Below are positions 8,144 to 15,840 of a DNA stretch of 64,000 nucleotides, one piece after another. The stretch lies in NCBI GenBank assembly GCA_964472095.1, contig CAYYIV010000020.1:1-64000 (forward strand), read 5' to 3'. The position numbers and the translations under genes were made by a program. The DNA comes from Pelagibius sp964472095. GTDB lineage: Bacteria; Pseudomonadota; Alphaproteobacteria; Kiloniellales; Kiloniellaceae. How positions within the stretch are numbered: position 1 is the stretch's first letter; every line of letters begins with the position of its first letter. The notes under the pieces were generated by a model, which saw only the letters and a list, made by a program, of their open reading frames with translations, had not been told where the DNA came from and ran no database searches.

Positions 8144-9841
8144 TTGGACTCTGCGTTGGACACCCTCGTAAGCATCATAGGTGGCGTGGCCCTTCTCCTC
8201 TGGGGGGTGCGCATGGTGCGTACCGGAGTGACCCGCTCCTTCGGCGCCGAGCTGCGGCGCCTGCTGGCGGTTTCCGCCAAGTCGCGCTTCACCGCCTTCC
8301 TTTCCGGTCTGGCCGTCACCGGCGCCCTCCAGAGCGGCACCGCCACGACGCTGATCATCACCTCCTTCGCTGCCCAGGGCCTGGTCACCGGCGCCGCGGC
8401 ATTGGCCATCATCCTCGGCGCCGATGTCGGCACCACATTGGTGGTGCAGCTGCTGTCCTTCGGGCTGCACTGGCTGTCGCCGCTGCTCATCGCCGGCGGC
8501 GTGTTCGGATTCCTCTCTGCCAGGCGCAGCCGCCACAAGAACCTGGCGCGCATCGTCCTCGGCCTCGGCCTCTTGCTTCTGGCGCTGCAGCTCATCGTCG
8601 AGGCGTCGGCGCCGCTACGTGAGTCACAGGTCTTCACCGTGCTGCTGGAGCCGCTCGGTCGCGAGCCACTGCTGGCGGTGCTGGTCGGCGCCCTGCTGAC
8701 CTGGGCCGCGCATTCCAGCGTCGCTATGGTCCTGCTGATCATGTCGCTGGCGGCCTCCGGCGTCTTCGCCGCGCCACTCGCCCTGGCGCTGGTGCTGGGC
8801 GCCAACCTGGGCGCCGCCATCACGCCGATCGGCATCACCTGGGGCTCGCCGGCTGCCGCCCGGCGCCCGCCGATCGCCAACCTGGTAATCCGCACCGCCG
8901 GCGTTCTCGCCGTGCTGCCGGTGCTGCATTGGCTGCTGCCCTATCTCTCGCTGCTCGGCGCCACGCCGGAGCGCATGGTCGCCAACTTCCACACCCTCTT
9001 CAACCTAGCGGTCGCCGCCCTCTTCCTGCCCTTCGTCAACCAGGCCATGGCCCTGATCGGCCGCCTGCTGCCCGACGTGGTGCAGGCCGACGATCCGGGC
9101 CGCCCGAAGTACCTCGACGACGGCACCCTGGAAACCCCCGCCGTGGCGCTGACCTGCGCCACCCGCGAGGCGCTGCGCATGGGCGACGAGGTGAAGTCGA
9201 TGCTGCAGGCCGCCGGAACGGTGCTGCGCAGCAATGACGAGACCCTGAAGAAGGAAACCGAGGCGGCGGACGACACCGTCGACCGCCTGCACGAGGCCAT
9301 CAAGCTCTACCTGACCAAGCTGAACAACGAGGAGCTCGACGCCCAGGAGAGCGCGCGCTGCGTGGAGATCCTGAACTTCACCACCAATCTCGAGCACATC
9401 GGCGACATCATCGACAAGAACCTGATGGAGCTGGCCAGCAAGAAGATCAAGCAGCACACCTCCTTCTCGAGGCCCGGCATGGCGGAGCTGGAAAGCTTCC
9501 ATGCCCGCATCGTCGCCAACCTGGACCTGGCAATGAACGTCTTCGCCTCCGGCGACATCGAGCTGGCCCGCCAGCTGCTGCGCCAGAAGACGCAGGTGCG
9601 CGAGATGGAGCGCAGGTACATCGAGAACCACTACGAACGCATCGGCGCAAGGCGGCCTGAGTCAATCACTTCATCGTCGCTGCATCTCGACGTGCTGCGG
9701 GATCTCAAGCGCATCAACAGCCACCTGACTTCCGCCGCCTACTCCATCCTGGAGCGGGCCGGCGAGCTGTCGGAAAGTCGGCTGCTTGAACACGTCAAGG
9801 TCACTTCAGGGCAGAGCGTTGCAAGCCCCGACATTTCATAG
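8144..9841 (+). CDS. Na/Pi cotransporter family protein with PhoU-like tail
   Basis: 565 residues. The membrane half (about 1-310) carries the two inverted Na/Pi repeats, recognisable by ALQSGTATT near residue 65 and AHSSVAMVL near residue 190. The soluble tail (about 340-550) is a helical PhoU-like domain. The family imports phosphate with sodium; members with a PhoU tail are probably regulated by it. The start is a TTG at 8144 with only a weak GGAA ribosome site; I see no better in-frame start. It is first of a plus-strand operon with a HisE-like protein (18 bases on) and a DeoR regulator. The Pho-box-like element just upstream fits control by phosphate supply. Confidence 0.9.
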   Translation: MDSALDTLVSIIGGVALLLWGVRMVRTGVTRSFGAELRRLLAVSAKSRFTAFLSGLAVTGALQSGTATTLIITSFAAQGLVTGAAALAIILGADVGTTLVVQLLSFGLHWLSPLLIAGGVFGFLSARRSRHKNLARIVLGLGLLLLALQLIVEASAPLRESQVFTVLLEPLGREPLLAVLVGALLTWAAHSSVAMVLLIMSLAASGVFAAPLALALVLGANLGAAITPIGITWGSPAAARRPPIANLVIRTAGVLAVLPVLHWLLPYLSLLGATPERMVANFHTLFNLAVAALFLPFVNQAMALIGRLLPDVVQADDPGRPKYLDDGTLETPAVALTCATREALRMGDEVKSMLQAAGTVLRSNDETLKKETEAADDTVDRLHEAIKLYLTKLNNEELDAQESARCVEILNFTTNLEHIGDIIDKNLMELASKKIKQHTSFSRPGMAELESFHARIVANLDLAMNVFASGDIELARQLLRQKTQVREMERRYIENHYERIGARRPESITSSSLHLDVLRDLKRINSHLTSAAYSILERAGELSESRLLEHVKVTSGQSVASPDIS

Positions 9842-9859
9842 GACGGGACCAGACTGCCC

Positions 9860-10234
9860 ATGAGCGACGCCATCCAACGGCTCTACGCCAAGGTCACCCT
9901 GGAGCGCAGCGGCAACCCCAAGACCTCGCGCACCGCAAAGCTCTTCGCCGACGGCCGCACCAAGATCGCCAAGAAGCTGGTTGAGGAAGCCTCCGAGGTG
10001 TCGCTGGAGTGCGTTACAAACAATCGCGACGAGGTAATTCACGAGTCGGTCGACCTGCTCTACAATTGGATCGTACTGCTGTCGGAGATGGGCATCCGCC
10101 CGGCCGAGATCTGGCACGAGATGGAACGTCGCGAGGCTGAGTATGGCATCGCCGGCAAGCTGCCGAAGTCCGAGAACGGCAACGGCAACGGCAATCCATG
10201 TACCGGCAAGAAGAAGGCCGGCGTGCGCCCATGA
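9860..10234 (+). CDS. HisE-like phosphoribosyl-ATP pyrophosphohydrolase
   Basis: 124 residues of the MazG/HisE all-helical nucleotide pyrophosphohydrolase group. The core KIAKKLVEEASEVSLE and HESVDLLYNWIVLL (about residues 33-80) carries the EExxE and ExxD metal-binding pattern. The C-terminal tail is low complexity, with repeated Asn-Gly from a tandem AACGGC repeat. HisE normally splits pyrophosphate from phosphoribosyl-ATP in histidine synthesis and is encoded in a his cluster. Here it lies between a phosphate cotransporter and a DeoR regulator, with a 4-base ATGA overlap into the regulator, so it may be a paralogue acting on another nucleotide. Substrate uncertain. Confidence 0.8.
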   Translation: MSDAIQRLYAKVTLERSGNPKTSRTAKLFADGRTKIAKKLVEEASEVSLECVTNNRDEVIHESVDLLYNWIVLLSEMGIRPAEIWHEMERREAEYGIAGKLPKSENGNGNGNPCTGKKKAGVRP

Positions 10235-11058
10235 CCCTGATTGGCAGCGGCAGCATCGGCAACACCAGGGACGGCATCTCGTCGCGCCACGAGCGCATCC
10301 TGAGCCTGCTGGAAAGCCGCGGCTTCGTCTCCATCGGCAGCCTCGCCAAGTCCTTCGCCGTCTCCGAGCAGACAGTGCGTCGCGACCTCAACGATCTGGA
10401 GCGGCGCGGCCTGCTGACCCGCTACCATGGCGGCGCCGGCCTGCCGCCAGTGGCCGGCGACGTCGACTACGAAAAGCGCAAGCGCAGCCACGCCAAGGAA
10501 AAGCAGCATATTGCGGCGCTGGTAGCCGGCCAGATTCCAGAAGGCGCCACCATCTTCATCGACATTGGCACCACCATGGAGGCGGTCGCTGAAGCGCTGC
10601 TGAACCACCGCCGCCTCACTGTGGTGACCAACCACCTGACGGTGGCCACCATCCTCAACCGCAAACGTGAGTTCCAGGTGATCCTCGCCGGCGGTGTGCT
10701 GAAGCACAGCGATCAGGCCACGACCGGCGAGGCGACGCGCGAGTTCCTCGAGAAATTTCGCGTCGGCTACGGCATCTTCGGCATCGGCGGCATCACGGAA
10801 GACGGCGACCTGATGGACTTCGACTTCCGTGACATCGGCGTCTCCGCTACGGCGATGAAGATTTCGCGCAAGCGGCTGGTCGCCCTCGACCACTCCAAGT
10901 TCGGCTCCGAAGCAATGGTGCGCGTTGCCCACCTGCGCGACGTCGACATGGTCTTCACCGACGCCGCACCGCCGCCACGTCTCAACCGCCTGATGCGCGA
11001 TTGCGGCGTGCAGCTGTTCGTGCCAGACCCGGGCGCGGAGCAACTCCGCACCGCCTGA
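10231..11058 (+). CDS. DeoR/GlpR family transcriptional regulator
   Basis: 275 residues. The N-terminal DeoR winged helix (about 15-70, with VSEQTVRRDLNDLERRGL) is followed by the DeoR C-terminal sugar-phosphate-binding domain, with FIDIGTT and the late ISRKRLVALDHSKFG loop. An upstream ATG at 10198 lies inside the HisE-like gene; the ATG at 10231 gives a classical ATGA overlap and starts just before the conserved region, so I chose it. DeoR proteins usually bind phosphorylated metabolites. Its position after a phosphate transporter, and facing the phnDCEE operon, makes it a candidate regulator of one or both. It could bind the shared TGTAA-N6-TTACA element. Confidence 0.88.
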   Translation: MTLIGSGSIGNTRDGISSRHERILSLLESRGFVSIGSLAKSFAVSEQTVRRDLNDLERRGLLTRYHGGAGLPPVAGDVDYEKRKRSHAKEKQHIAALVAGQIPEGATIFIDIGTTMEAVAEALLNHRRLTVVTNHLTVATILNRKREFQVILAGGVLKHSDQATTGEATREFLEKFRVGYGIFGIGGITEDGDLMDFDFRDIGVSATAMKISRKRLVALDHSKFGSEAMVRVAHLRDVDMVFTDAAPPPRLNRLMRDCGVQLFVPDPGAEQLRTA

Positions 11059-11076
11059 CGGCAGCGCAGCCCGCCG

Positions 11077-11892
11077 CTAAATGATGGCGTGGCGGACCTT
11101 CGCAGAGACCCACTCACTGGCCACCACCGTGGCGATGATCACCAGCAGGATCAGCGAGACCTGGGTCCAGGCCAGGGTTGTGATGGATGCATTGAGCTGC
11201 AGGCCGATGCCGCCGGCGCCGACCAGGCCGAGCACCGTCGACTCGCGGATGTTGATGTCCCAGCGGAACACCGAGATGCCGGCAAAGGCGGGCATGATCT
11301 GGGGCACCACGCCGTAGGCCAGCACCTGCGGCCCAGAGGCACCGGTGGCGCGGATCGCCTCGACCTGCCCCTCGTCGATCTCTTCGATCGCCTCGTAGAG
11401 CAGCTTGGCGCAAAAGCCGATAGAACGTAGCGCTATAGCGATGATGCCGGCGAAAACCCCGGGTCCGAGGATGGCCACCAGCATCAGTGCCCAGATCAAC
11501 GAATTGATCGAGCGCGAGGAGACGATGATGAAGAGCGCAATGGGCCTGAGTACGGCGAGACTGGGCGTCGTGTTGCGCGCGGCCAGAAAGGCGATCGGCA
11601 CAGCCATAACGATCGCCAGCAGAGTGCCTAGCGTGGCGATATTGAGGGTGTCCCAGATCGCCCACCACAGCTTGTCGATATAGGCCCAGTCCGGTGGCAC
11701 CATGCGCGCAGCGAGATCGCCGGCCTGGGTGTGAGCGTCCCACACGAAGGCCCAGATGGTGTTCTCCGACACCAGGTTCCAGCAGTAGACGAAGATCATG
11801 GTGGCAAGCAGGTAGCCGCTCCAGATCATCAGTTGCTGACGGCGCTCGCGGCGCTGCCAGACCCTGGTCGCTCCCATCTCGCGCACCGGCAT
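11077..11892 (-). CDS. phnE: Phosphonate ABC transporter permease PhnE (second copy)
   Basis: 271 residues with five to six membrane spans and a binding-protein-dependent transport domain; the cytoplasmic EAA-type loop is EAIRATGASGPQVLAYGVVPQ. It is the distal permease of the minus-strand phnDCEE operon. Its ATG follows the stop of the first phnE with no gap. A second ATG lies five codons in. Two consecutive PhnE permeases presumably form the heterodimeric membrane channel of the importer. Its 3' end faces the DeoR gene across 18 bases. Confidence 0.92.
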   Translation of the reverse strand: MPVREMGATRVWQRRERRQQLMIWSGYLLATMIFVYCWNLVSENTIWAFVWDAHTQAGDLAARMVPPDWAYIDKLWWAIWDTLNIATLGTLLAIVMAVPIAFLAARNTTPSLAVLRPIALFIIVSSRSINSLIWALMLVAILGPGVFAGIIAIALRSIGFCAKLLYEAIEEIDEGQVEAIRATGASGPQVLAYGVVPQIMPAFAGISVFRWDINIRESTVLGLVGAGGIGLQLNASITTLAWTQVSLILLVIIATVVASEWVSAKVRHAII

Positions 11893-12702
11893 CTACTGCA
11901 CCCACTTCCTGACGTAGCCGGAGGTGTACTCCACGGCCATCACGATGACGATGATGATTAGCAGGATGGCGGCGGCCGAGCCGAACTCGTAGCGGTCGAA
12001 GGCGGTGGTCAGCGTCGCCCCGATGCCGCCGGCGCCGACGATGCCGACCACGGCGGACTCGCGGAAGTTGATGTCGAGCCGATAGAGCCCGAGGCCGATC
12101 ATCCGCGGCAGCACCTGCGGCTGCACGGCATAGTTCAGCCACTGGAACCACGAGGCGCCGGTGGCGCGCACCGCCTCGGCCTGCACCGGGTCCATGTCCT
12201 CGATGTCCTCGGCGAGCAACTTGCCGTAGAAGCCGATGGTGGCGAAGCTCAGGGTGACGAAGCCGGCGAAGGGCCCGAAGCCGAACAGTTTCACGCAGAA
12301 GATCGCGATGATTATTTCCTGAAAGCTGCGCGACACGGCGAGGATGCCGCGGCAGAAGTAGTAGACGGGCTTGGGCGCCAGATTGCGCGCGGCACCGAGA
12401 CCGACCGGAATGGAGATCGCGATTCCGACCACGGTGGAGATCACCGTCATCCACAGGCTCTCGGCGATGCCCTCGGCGATGGAATCCCAGCGCGACACGA
12501 AGTCGGGAGGAAAGAAGCCGGCGACGAAGCGCCAGCCGCGCGGGATGCCGTCGGCGACGCGGCCCCAGTCGACCTCCGTGGTGCCGAAGGCGAGCGCCAG
12601 GTAGAACGCGAAGCCAACACCGAGGCACCAGCGCAGCAGCGGGCTCTTGATGAAGGGCGGCTTCTTCCAGCGCCGCCCCTCGGCAACTGTGAGGTCGGCC
12701 AT
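11893..12702 (-). CDS. phnE: Phosphonate ABC transporter permease PhnE (first copy)
   Basis: 269 residues with about six membrane spans and the EAVRATGASWFQWLNYAVQP loop that contacts the ATPase. Homologous to the following permease but with an extra N-terminal stretch. The start overlaps the phnC stop by one base (TGATG), which indicates translational coupling. It acts in the inner membrane with PhnC and PhnD to import phosphonates. Confidence 0.93.
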   Translation of the reverse strand: MADLTVAEGRRWKKPPFIKSPLLRWCLGVGFAFYLALAFGTTEVDWGRVADGIPRGWRFVAGFFPPDFVSRWDSIAEGIAESLWMTVISTVVGIAISIPVGLGAARNLAPKPVYYFCRGILAVSRSFQEIIIAIFCVKLFGFGPFAGFVTLSFATIGFYGKLLAEDIEDMDPVQAEAVRATGASWFQWLNYAVQPQVLPRMIGLGLYRLDINFRESAVVGIVGAGGIGATLTTAFDRYEFGSAAAILLIIIVIVMAVEYTSGYVRKWVQ

Positions 12703-13574
12703 CAGCTGGAGCCGGCCAGGCGGTCGCGGTCGAGCACGGCAGCAAGATGGTCCGGCGCACGCGCGTCCTCAAGTGCCGCTTCCAGCGACTCACCTTCCTC
12801 GTCCTCGTCTTCCACCTTGCGGATGGTGGCCTCCCAATCCTCTTCACCGTAGATTTCCGTCAGCACCTCGGCGGTGAGACCGTCGGGCGGGCCGTCGTAG
12901 ACGATCTCGCCGACTTTCAGGCCGACGATGCGCTGCGCGAACATCTGCGCCAGCATGACATCGTGGATGTTGATGATGGCGGAGAGCTTTCGCTCGCCGC
13001 ACAGCTCGCAGATCAGTCGCATGATCTGCCGCGAGGTCTTGGGATCAAGCGAGGCGGTCGGCTCGTCGACCAGAAGGAGCTCCGGGTTCTGCGCCAGGGC
13101 CCGGCAGATGCCGACGCGCTGACGCTGGCCGCCGGAAAGCTCGTCAGCACGCTTGTCGACCATGTGGTCGAGCCCGACGCGACCGAGCAAACGGAAGGCC
13201 TCGTCGATGTCCGACTGCGGGTATTTGCGGAAGTAGCTGCGCCAAAAGCCGACATAGCCGAGCCGCCCGGACAGCACGTTCTCCATCACCGAGAGCCGCT
13301 CCACCAGAGCGTACTCCTGGAAGATCATGCCCATCCGCCGGCGCGCGCGCCGGAGCTGCCCGGCTCCCAGCGCGCTCAGTTCGAGGTCGTTGAGAAACAC
13401 CTTGCCGCTGGTCGGCTCGACCAAACGATTGATGCAGCGGATGAGGGTCGACTTGCCGGCGCCCGAAGGGCCGATGAGGGCCATGATCTGGCCGTCCGGC
13501 ACCTCGAGGTCGACTCCCTTCAGGGCGAGGTCACCGGTTCGATAGCGCTTTTCGAGATTCTCGAGGCGTAGCAT
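12702..13574 (-). CDS. phnC: Phosphonate ABC transporter ATPase PhnC
   Basis: 290 residues with Walker A GPSGAGKST (about residue 36), signature LSGGQRQRVGICRAL, Walker B LLLVDEPTASLD and the switch His (INIHD). The C-terminus carries an acidic extension of about 40 residues beyond the usual PhnC, rich in Glu and Asp (DEDEEGES). It energises the PhnD-PhnE importer on the cytoplasmic side. A strong stem-loop separates it from the upstream phnD gene. Confidence 0.94.
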   Translation of the reverse strand: MLRLENLEKRYRTGDLALKGVDLEVPDGQIMALIGPSGAGKSTLIRCINRLVEPTSGKVFLNDLELSALGAGQLRRARRRMGMIFQEYALVERLSVMENVLSGRLGYVGFWRSYFRKYPQSDIDEAFRLLGRVGLDHMVDKRADELSGGQRQRVGICRALAQNPELLLVDEPTASLDPKTSRQIMRLICELCGERKLSAIINIHDVMLAQMFAQRIVGLKVGEIVYDGPPDGLTAEVLTEIYGEEDWEATIRKVEDEDEEGESLEAALEDARAPDHLAAVLDRDRLAGSS

Positions 13575-13610
13575 GGGCTGTTCCGGTCGGCCAGGGGTCC
13601 GCGCAAACGA

Positions 13611-13641
13611 AGCGGGGCCGGCCGCAGCGACCGGCCCCGCT
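13611..13641 (-). terminator. Intercistronic stem-loop between phnD and phnC
   Basis: Perfect 11-bp GC-rich stem (AGCGGGGCCGG and its complement) with a 9-base loop and no U tract. It lies after the binding-protein gene and before the ATPase gene. Such elements usually act as partial terminators or protect the upstream mRNA from 3' decay, raising binding-protein output. Confidence 0.75.
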
Positions 13642-13653
13642 CGGCGCTCCGAT

Positions 13654-14637
13654 TTACTTGCAGGCGTATTCCACGCCGTTGGCGGCGTCGATCTTGCGAA
13701 TGATCGACCAGTCCGTCTTGTGGTAGATGGCGACGAACTTGTCCTCCTTGGCGAACTCCTTCTTCAGGTCGGTGCCTTCCCACTCGTAGGTGAAGAACGC
13801 CTGCTTGACCTTGGCCACCAGTTCCGGATGCAGGTTGTGCGCGTGGCCGTAGCCGGTGGTCGGGAAGGTCTCCGACTTGTAGATCGTGCGTACCTTCGCC
13901 GGATCCACCACGCCGCGGTCGAACATGCGCTTCGACACCGAGTTGGCGATCGCGGCCGCCTCGTAGTCCTTGTTGGCGACGCCGATGACGGAGTTGTCGT
14001 GCTTGCCCGAGTAGGCGGTCTTGTAGTCCTGATCGGCGACCAGGCCGACCTCGGATTTCAGCAGCGCCTGCGGCGCCTTGGAGCCGGAGTTGGAGGTCGG
14101 CGAGGTGAAGGCCAGCGTCTTGCCCTTGAGGTCGGCAAGAGTCTGAACCGGGCTATCGGCCGGCACGATGATCTCCATCTCATAGCCGTAGGAGCCGTCG
14201 TTGGCCGCCATCATGGCGAAGGGCACGAAGCCGGCGCAGGCCACCGCGATCGGGTTGCCGCCGGTGTTCACGCCGGCGATGTGCAGGCGCCCGGAGCGCA
14301 TGGCCTCGAGCTGCGCGGCGTTCGACTGCACCGGGAAAAACACCACCTTCTTCCCGGTGGTCGCGCTGAGGTGCTCGAGGAAGCCGGCCCAGACCGATTG
14401 GTAGACGGCAGGGTCTTCGACGGGCGTGTAGGAGAAGATCAGCGTGTCGGGATCGAGCCACTCGGCCGGGTCGCTCGGCAGGTCGGCCGTCAGGTCGCCG
14501 TCGCGGTCGCAGTACTGCGCGTCGAGGAAGCTGCGCGGGCAGTCCTCCTCCGCCGCCGCGGGCGATGCCCAGGCGCCAGCGAGGGCGAGCAGGCCGCCGG
14601 CCAGAAAGAAAGATAACAGTTTGCGGGTCTTGCGCAT
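13654..14637 (-). CDS. phnD: Phosphonate-binding periplasmic protein PhnD
   Basis: 327 residues from the chosen start. A Sec signal peptide (KTRKLLSFFLAGGLLALAGA) with cleavage near AAA-EED is followed by the PhnD fold, with FSYTPVEDPAVYQSVWAGFL and the ligand-contact TSPTSNSGSKAP. An ATG at 14652 is five codons earlier, but a perfect GGGAGG ribosome site lies 9 bases before the ATG at 14637, so I prefer the latter. It captures phosphonates (2-aminoethylphosphonate is likely from the neighbouring genes; phosphate esters or phosphite are alternatives). It is the first gene of phnDCEE, with a Pho-box-like element upstream. Confidence 0.93.
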   Translation of the reverse strand: MRKTRKLLSFFLAGGLLALAGAWASPAAAEEDCPRSFLDAQYCDRDGDLTADLPSDPAEWLDPDTLIFSYTPVEDPAVYQSVWAGFLEHLSATTGKKVVFFPVQSNAAQLEAMRSGRLHIAGVNTGGNPIAVACAGFVPFAMMAANDGSYGYEMEIIVPADSPVQTLADLKGKTLAFTSPTSNSGSKAPQALLKSEVGLVADQDYKTAYSGKHDNSVIGVANKDYEAAAIANSVSKRMFDRGVVDPAKVRTIYKSETFPTTGYGHAHNLHPELVAKVKQAFFTYEWEGTDLKKEFAKEDKFVAIYHKTDWSIIRKIDAANGVEYACK

Positions 14638-14705
14638 CGCAGAGCCTCCCATAGCGAATGTTTCCCCCCGTTTCGTTCCGCAGGACGCGGATGAACGGAT
14701 GATTT

Positions 14706-14734
14706 ATTACATTTATATGTAAGAAAAATTACAG
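14706..14734 (-). promoter_or_regulatory. Pho-box-like triple repeat upstream of phnD
   Basis: Read on the phnD coding strand, it has three 7-mers at an 11-bp period: CTGTAAT, TTTT, CTTACAT, ATAA, ATGTAAT. The spacers are pure A/T, as in Pho boxes. It can also be read as alternating half-sites TTACA-N6-TGTAA-N6-TTACA. The first two units match the element upstream of the Na/Pi cotransporter. It ends about 70 bases before the phnD start. Confidence 0.55.
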
Positions 14735-14804
14735 CCGGGGACGGTAGGGACGCAAATGAAATTTGCCTTTGCGGCCAAAAGGATCGTCTTCACCACCGCG
14801 GGAG

Positions 14805-15725
14805 TTACTCGGCGGCGGCAACTTCCCGCGCGGTTTCGAAGAAGGCGCGGATGACTTTGCCGGCGGCGCGCTCGCGCAGGCAGACCAACGCCTCGTCCAT
14901 CAGCACCTCGCTGTCGGAGAGGCGAATCGGTACCAGGCGCGGGTCCTGGCCGAACTCGGCCGCCGAGACCACGCCGACCCCGCCGCCGGTGGCGACGATC
15001 TCGCGCACTGCCTCGCGCCCCTCCGCCTCGATGGTGGGGACGAGGGCGAGGCCGTGGGCGCGCGCCGCCGCCTCGATGCTCTGGCGTGTCTTGGAGCCGC
15101 GCTCGCGCAGCACCAGCAGCTGCTCGGACAGCTCGGCCAGGGTGATGGCCTTGCGCCGGCTCAACGGATGGTCTTTGTTGGTGAAGGCGATGAGCGGCGT
15201 GGAGCTGAGCTTGATGACTTCGAAGTCGCGGCTCTCCGGCACCTCGCCAAGGATGCCGACCTCGGCCTCGTAGTCGTAGAGCTGGGCGATGACCTCCTCC
15301 GAATTGCCGGATCTGACCACCATGGCGATGCCAGGGTACCGCTCGCGGAAGCGGCCGAGAATATGCAGCATGTGGTGGGCCGAATCGGCCACCACGCGCA
15401 GCGACTCCGATCTTAGCGCCCGCGACTCGGAGAGCAGCTCCAGGGCCTGCTTTTCCACTTCGAAGAGACGGCGGGTGATCTCCAGCAGCTGCTGGCCCGA
15501 CTGCGTGAGGGAGACCTGTTTCTTGTGCCTGTTGAAGAGGATGACGTCATACTGCTCCTCCAGCTTGCGCACCTGGTCGGAGATCGCCGGCTGGGTCAGA
15601 CAGAGCGCCTCTGCGGCGCGTGAGAACCCGCCGCTGATCGCCACGTAATGGAAGGCTCTTAGTTGGACGTAGCGCAAGGTCGGCGGGCTCCGGCGGATTC
15701 TCAAAGAAGCGACATGGCCTCCCAT
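14805..15725 (-). CDS. LysR regulator of aminoethylphosphonate catabolism
   Basis: About 300 residues. The LysR helix-turn-helix (LRAFHYVAISGGFSRAAEAL, then LTQPAISDQVRKLEE) is followed by a periplasmic-binding-protein-like effector domain. The family of LysR proteins tied to aminoethylphosphonate genes begins very like YVQLRAFHYVA here, and the gene is divergent from phnW. The start is uncertain: ATG at 15725 lacks a good ribosome site, while a GGGAGG inside the first codons could serve a TTG at 15704; a TTG at 15677 sits at the family's usual N-terminus. It probably activates phnW-phnA-phnY in response to a pathway intermediate. Confidence 0.88.
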   Translation of the reverse strand: MGGHVASLRIRRSPPTLRYVQLRAFHYVAISGGFSRAAEALCLTQPAISDQVRKLEEQYDVILFNRHKKQVSLTQSGQQLLEITRRLFEVEKQALELLSESRALRSESLRVVADSAHHMLHILGRFRERYPGIAMVVRSGNSEEVIAQLYDYEAEVGILGEVPESRDFEVIKLSSTPLIAFTNKDHPLSRRKAITLAELSEQLLVLRERGSKTRQSIEAAARAHGLALVPTIEAEGREAVREIVATGGGVGVVSAAEFGQDPRLVPIRLSDSEVLMDEALVCLRERAAGKVIRAFFETAREVAAAE

Positions 15726-15732
15726 TAGTATA

Positions 15733-15773
15733 ACCTATCAAACATATACAAAATAACGATTTTACAGATAGGT
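15733..15773. promoter_or_regulatory. LysR-type inverted repeat in the lysR-phnW gap
   Basis: ACCTATC (15733-15739) and GATAGGT (15767-15773) are perfect 7-base inverted arms 27 bases apart, within an AT-rich island in otherwise GC-rich DNA. Their position between the divergent lysR and phnW genes is where LysR recognition and activation sites lie. The motif ACCTATCA recurs upstream of phnS. Confidence 0.6.
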
Positions 15774-15840
15774 CGAACGGTTCCAGGATGGCGACTCCCC
15801 GCCGGAGTCCCCGGCCAATCCCATTAGGAGAGCGTCGCAG

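Noticed and set aside
10170..10200. AACGGC tandem repeat at the end of the HisE-like gene
   Set aside because: Three short units coding for Asn-Gly; too short to count as more than local low complexity.
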